This document shows positions 38,201 through 39,471 of a DNA stretch of 39,471 nt, piece by piece (the first letter of the stretch is position 1; every line of letters begins with the position of its first letter). Source of the DNA: Tepidiforma flava (GTDB lineage: Bacteria; Chloroflexota; Dehalococcoidia; Tepidiformales; Tepidiformaceae); contig NZ_CP115149.1 in NCBI RefSeq assembly GCF_027594505.1, positions 1,844,881-1,884,351 on the forward strand, given 5' to 3'. Both the position numbers and the translations under genes were made by a program. The notes under the pieces were generated by a model that ran no database searches, was not told where the DNA came from, and was given only the letters and a program-made list of their open reading frames with translations.

Positions 38201-39274
38201 ATGCCGCTCAGGCTCGGCCTCGTCGGCGCCGGCTTCATCGCCGGCGTGTACGCCCACGCCGCCCGCCGCGTGCCTGCGGTCGAAATCGCCGCCGTCGCCT
38301 CGCCCCGCTCTGCCCGCGCCTTCGCCGGCCGCTGGGGCATCCCGGCCGCGTACGACGATTGGCGCCGCCTCATCGCCGATGCCCCGGTCGATGCCGTCGT
38401 CATCGCTGCGCCCAACGACCTCCACCTCCCCATCACCCTCGCCGCGGCGGCCGCTGGCAAGCACGTCCTCTGCGAGAAACCCCTCGCCCCCGGCCTCCCG
38501 GCCGCCGCCGAGATGGTCGAGGCCTGCGGCCGCGCCGGCGTCCTGCTCCTCTGCGCCGAAAACCTGCTCTTCGCCCCGATGTACGAGCGCGTCCGCGCCC
38601 TCGTCCGCCGCGGCGAAATCGGCCAGCCCTACCTCCTCCGCCAGCAGCAGGGCCACGCCGGCCCCTATGCCGACTGGTTCTGGGACGTCAGCCGGGCTGG
38701 CGGCGGCGCCCTCATCGATATCGGCTGCCACGGCATCGCCCTCGCCTGCCGCCAGCTCGACGCGTGGCCCGAGGCCGTCGCTGCCGTCCTCGGCCGCTTT
38801 CGTCACGCCGCCCGGACGCCCGCCGAGGACCACGCCATCGTCCACCTCCGCTTCCCCGGCGGCGCCCTCGCAACCGTCGAAGCCTCCTGGGCCCTCCCCG
38901 GCGGCGCCGACCTCCTCGAAATCGTCGGCGCCCGCGGCCGCCTCACCGCCAACCTCGACGATGCGCCCGCCATCGACCTCTACCGCGAACCCGAGTCCGC
39001 CGAGCCCGGCCAGCTCCCCGGCTGGCAGCGGGTCATGTACGAAGAAGCCTGGCAGTTCGGCTTCCCGCAGGAGCTCGAGCACTTCGCCGAGGCCGCCGCC
39101 GGCCGCGCCGAACCGCGCTTCCCCGGCCGCGACGCCCTCCGCGTCCTCGAAATCATCTGCGCCGCCTACGAATCTGCCCGCCGCGGGGGCGCGTGGGTGT
39201 CCCTTCCCTTCCCGAGCGCCGCCCCGCGCGCCATCGACCACTGGCTCGCGGCCGAATCGCCCGCCGCCCCCTGA
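38201..39274 (+). CDS. Gfo/Idh/MocA-family oxidoreductase
   Basis: A 357-residue NAD(P)-dependent oxidoreductase. LRLGLVGAGFIAGVYAHAA is the nucleotide-binding motif, AVVIAAPNDLHLPITLAAAAAGKHVLCEKPL the EKP signature with the catalytic Lys, and GGGALIDIGCHGIAL the DxGxH-like block with His. Substrates in this family are sugars, inositols, or biliverdin. The C-terminal half forms the usual open-faced beta sheet. Start: CACGAT lies 6 nt before ATG 38201, with no ribosome site. It may be co-transcribed with the HAD gene, but the gap is 42 nt and it may have its own leaderless promoter. Confidence 0.9.
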   Translation: MPLRLGLVGAGFIAGVYAHAARRVPAVEIAAVASPRSARAFAGRWGIPAAYDDWRRLIADAPVDAVVIAAPNDLHLPITLAAAAAGKHVLCEKPLAPGLPAAAEMVEACGRAGVLLLCAENLLFAPMYERVRALVRRGEIGQPYLLRQQQGHAGPYADWFWDVSRAGGGALIDIGCHGIALACRQLDAWPEAVAAVLGRFRHAARTPAEDHAIVHLRFPGGALATVEASWALPGGADLLEIVGARGRLTANLDDAPAIDLYREPESAEPGQLPGWQRVMYEEAWQFGFPQELEHFAEAAAGRAEPRFPGRDALRVLEIICAAYESARRGGAWVSLPFPSAAPRAIDHWLAAESPAAP

Positions 39275-39293
39275 CGCCGCGCCCTCGCTCCCG

Positions 39294-39299
39294 TACCCT
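39294..39299 (+). promoter_or_regulatory. TACCCT -10-like hexamer, leaderless start
   Basis: TACCCT ends 8 nt before ATG 39308 without a ribosome site. Confidence 0.45.
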
Positions 39300-39307
39300 G
39301 TAGCCGG

Positions 39308-39471
39308 ATGAGCTGGCTCCAGTCCCTCTTCGCGACCCCTGCACGCCAGGCCCTCGGCTGGACCGCCCTCGGCATCCTCGGCGTCATTTTCGCCGCCGTC
39401 GGCGCCTGGCTCCTCATCCGCGGCGGCGACCCGGCCCCGCCGCCGGCCTCCCCCGGCGTGACCGCGACGCC
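39308..39471 (+). CDS. membrane-anchored protein, 3' end cut by the window
   Basis: The first 54 codons of a gene: a short N-terminus (MSWLQSLFATPARQALG), a hydrophobic helix at about 18-38 (WTALGILGVIFAAVGAWLLI), then RGGDPAPPPASPGVTAT, the start of a Pro/Thr-rich linker. The layout resembles the other anchored extracytoplasmic proteins here (for example at 16569), so an outer domain probably follows. The codons are C-ending as in other plus-strand genes. The function is unknown. Confidence 0.6.
   Translation, partial: MSWLQSLFATPARQALGWTALGILGVIFAAVGAWLLIRGGDPAPPPASPGVTAT

Noticed and set aside
36101..39241. A minus-strand open frame of over 1000 codons covering the HAD and Gfo/Idh/MocA genes
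   Set aside because: Only its C-terminal part (the P450) shows family sequence. The rest is the antisense of two clearly recognised plus-strand genes and has the composition expected of a high-GC shadow frame.
1..39471. CRISPR arrays, insertion sequences, integrases, phage genes or plasmid origins
   Set aside because: I looked for spaced direct repeats, terminal inverted repeats and transposase, integrase or replication motifs, and found none. Gene content and codon use are uniform.

Overview
The window is a very GC-rich, densely packed bacterial chromosome segment with 42 intact or edge-cut protein genes, one frameshifted gene and one tRNA. Family III CoA-transferases, cytochromes P450, F420/FMN-type enzymes (LLM oxidoreductase, split-barrel PPOX proteins, nitroreductase), class F-like sortases and many exported proteins with Thr-Pro-rich linkers together suggest a Chloroflexota-like organism, possibly in the Dehalococcoidia/Tepidiformia range. 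This is inferred from gene content; there is no rRNA or other decisive marker here. I saw no phage, insertion sequence, CRISPR array or replication origin.

Layout. (1) 0-7.9 kb is a cell-surface block: a RodZ-like HTH/membrane protein (minus strand) divergent from an anchored surface protein, two tandem sortases, two large secreted proteins, a lipoprotein and a zinc-ribbon membrane protein. (2) 7.9-11.7 kb holds a sugar-nucleotide epimerase, then a minus-strand CoA-transferase, MarR-type regulator and tandem-domain universal stress protein. (3) 11.9-16.3 kb holds a Tat-exported two-domain multicopper oxidase, a JAMM metalloprotease with folP and folK, and a convergent P450. (4) 16.6-18.3 kb holds an anchored extracytoplasmic protein, a MaoC/PhaJ-like hydratase and a STAS-like protein. 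(5) 18.4-24.8 kb is a six-gene minus-strand run: solute-binding protein, two peptide-type permeases, a MetF-like protein, an endonuclease/phosphatase-fold protein and an unusual zinc-ribbon/pseudo-receiver/GGDEF-like protein. (6) 25-33.3 kb holds folC, PPOX, a Mug/TDG-like glycosylase, a divergent YchF, an LLM oxidoreductase with an APH-like kinase, a nitroreductase, a second PPOX, a small membrane protein and tRNA-Arg(UCG). (7) 33.3-39.5 kb holds a truncated globin, two overlapping CoA-transferase genes, a frameshifted P450, a HAD phosphatase, a Gfo/Idh/MocA oxidoreductase and the start of a membrane protein.

Working together: folP, folK, folC and the MetF-like gene belong to folate/C1 metabolism but are scattered. 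The CoA-transferases, hydratase, APH-like protein, P450s and flavin/F420 enzymes fit acyl-CoA-based breakdown of lipids or xenobiotics. The sortases and exported proteins imply covalent surface display.

The main structural observations are these. Many start codons lie 6-9 nt after a TANNNT -10-like hexamer, which implies widespread leaderless transcripts. A strand-dependent codon bias runs through the whole window (C-ending on plus genes, G-ending on minus genes). The protein at 18354-19403 has a domain combination I do not recognise.
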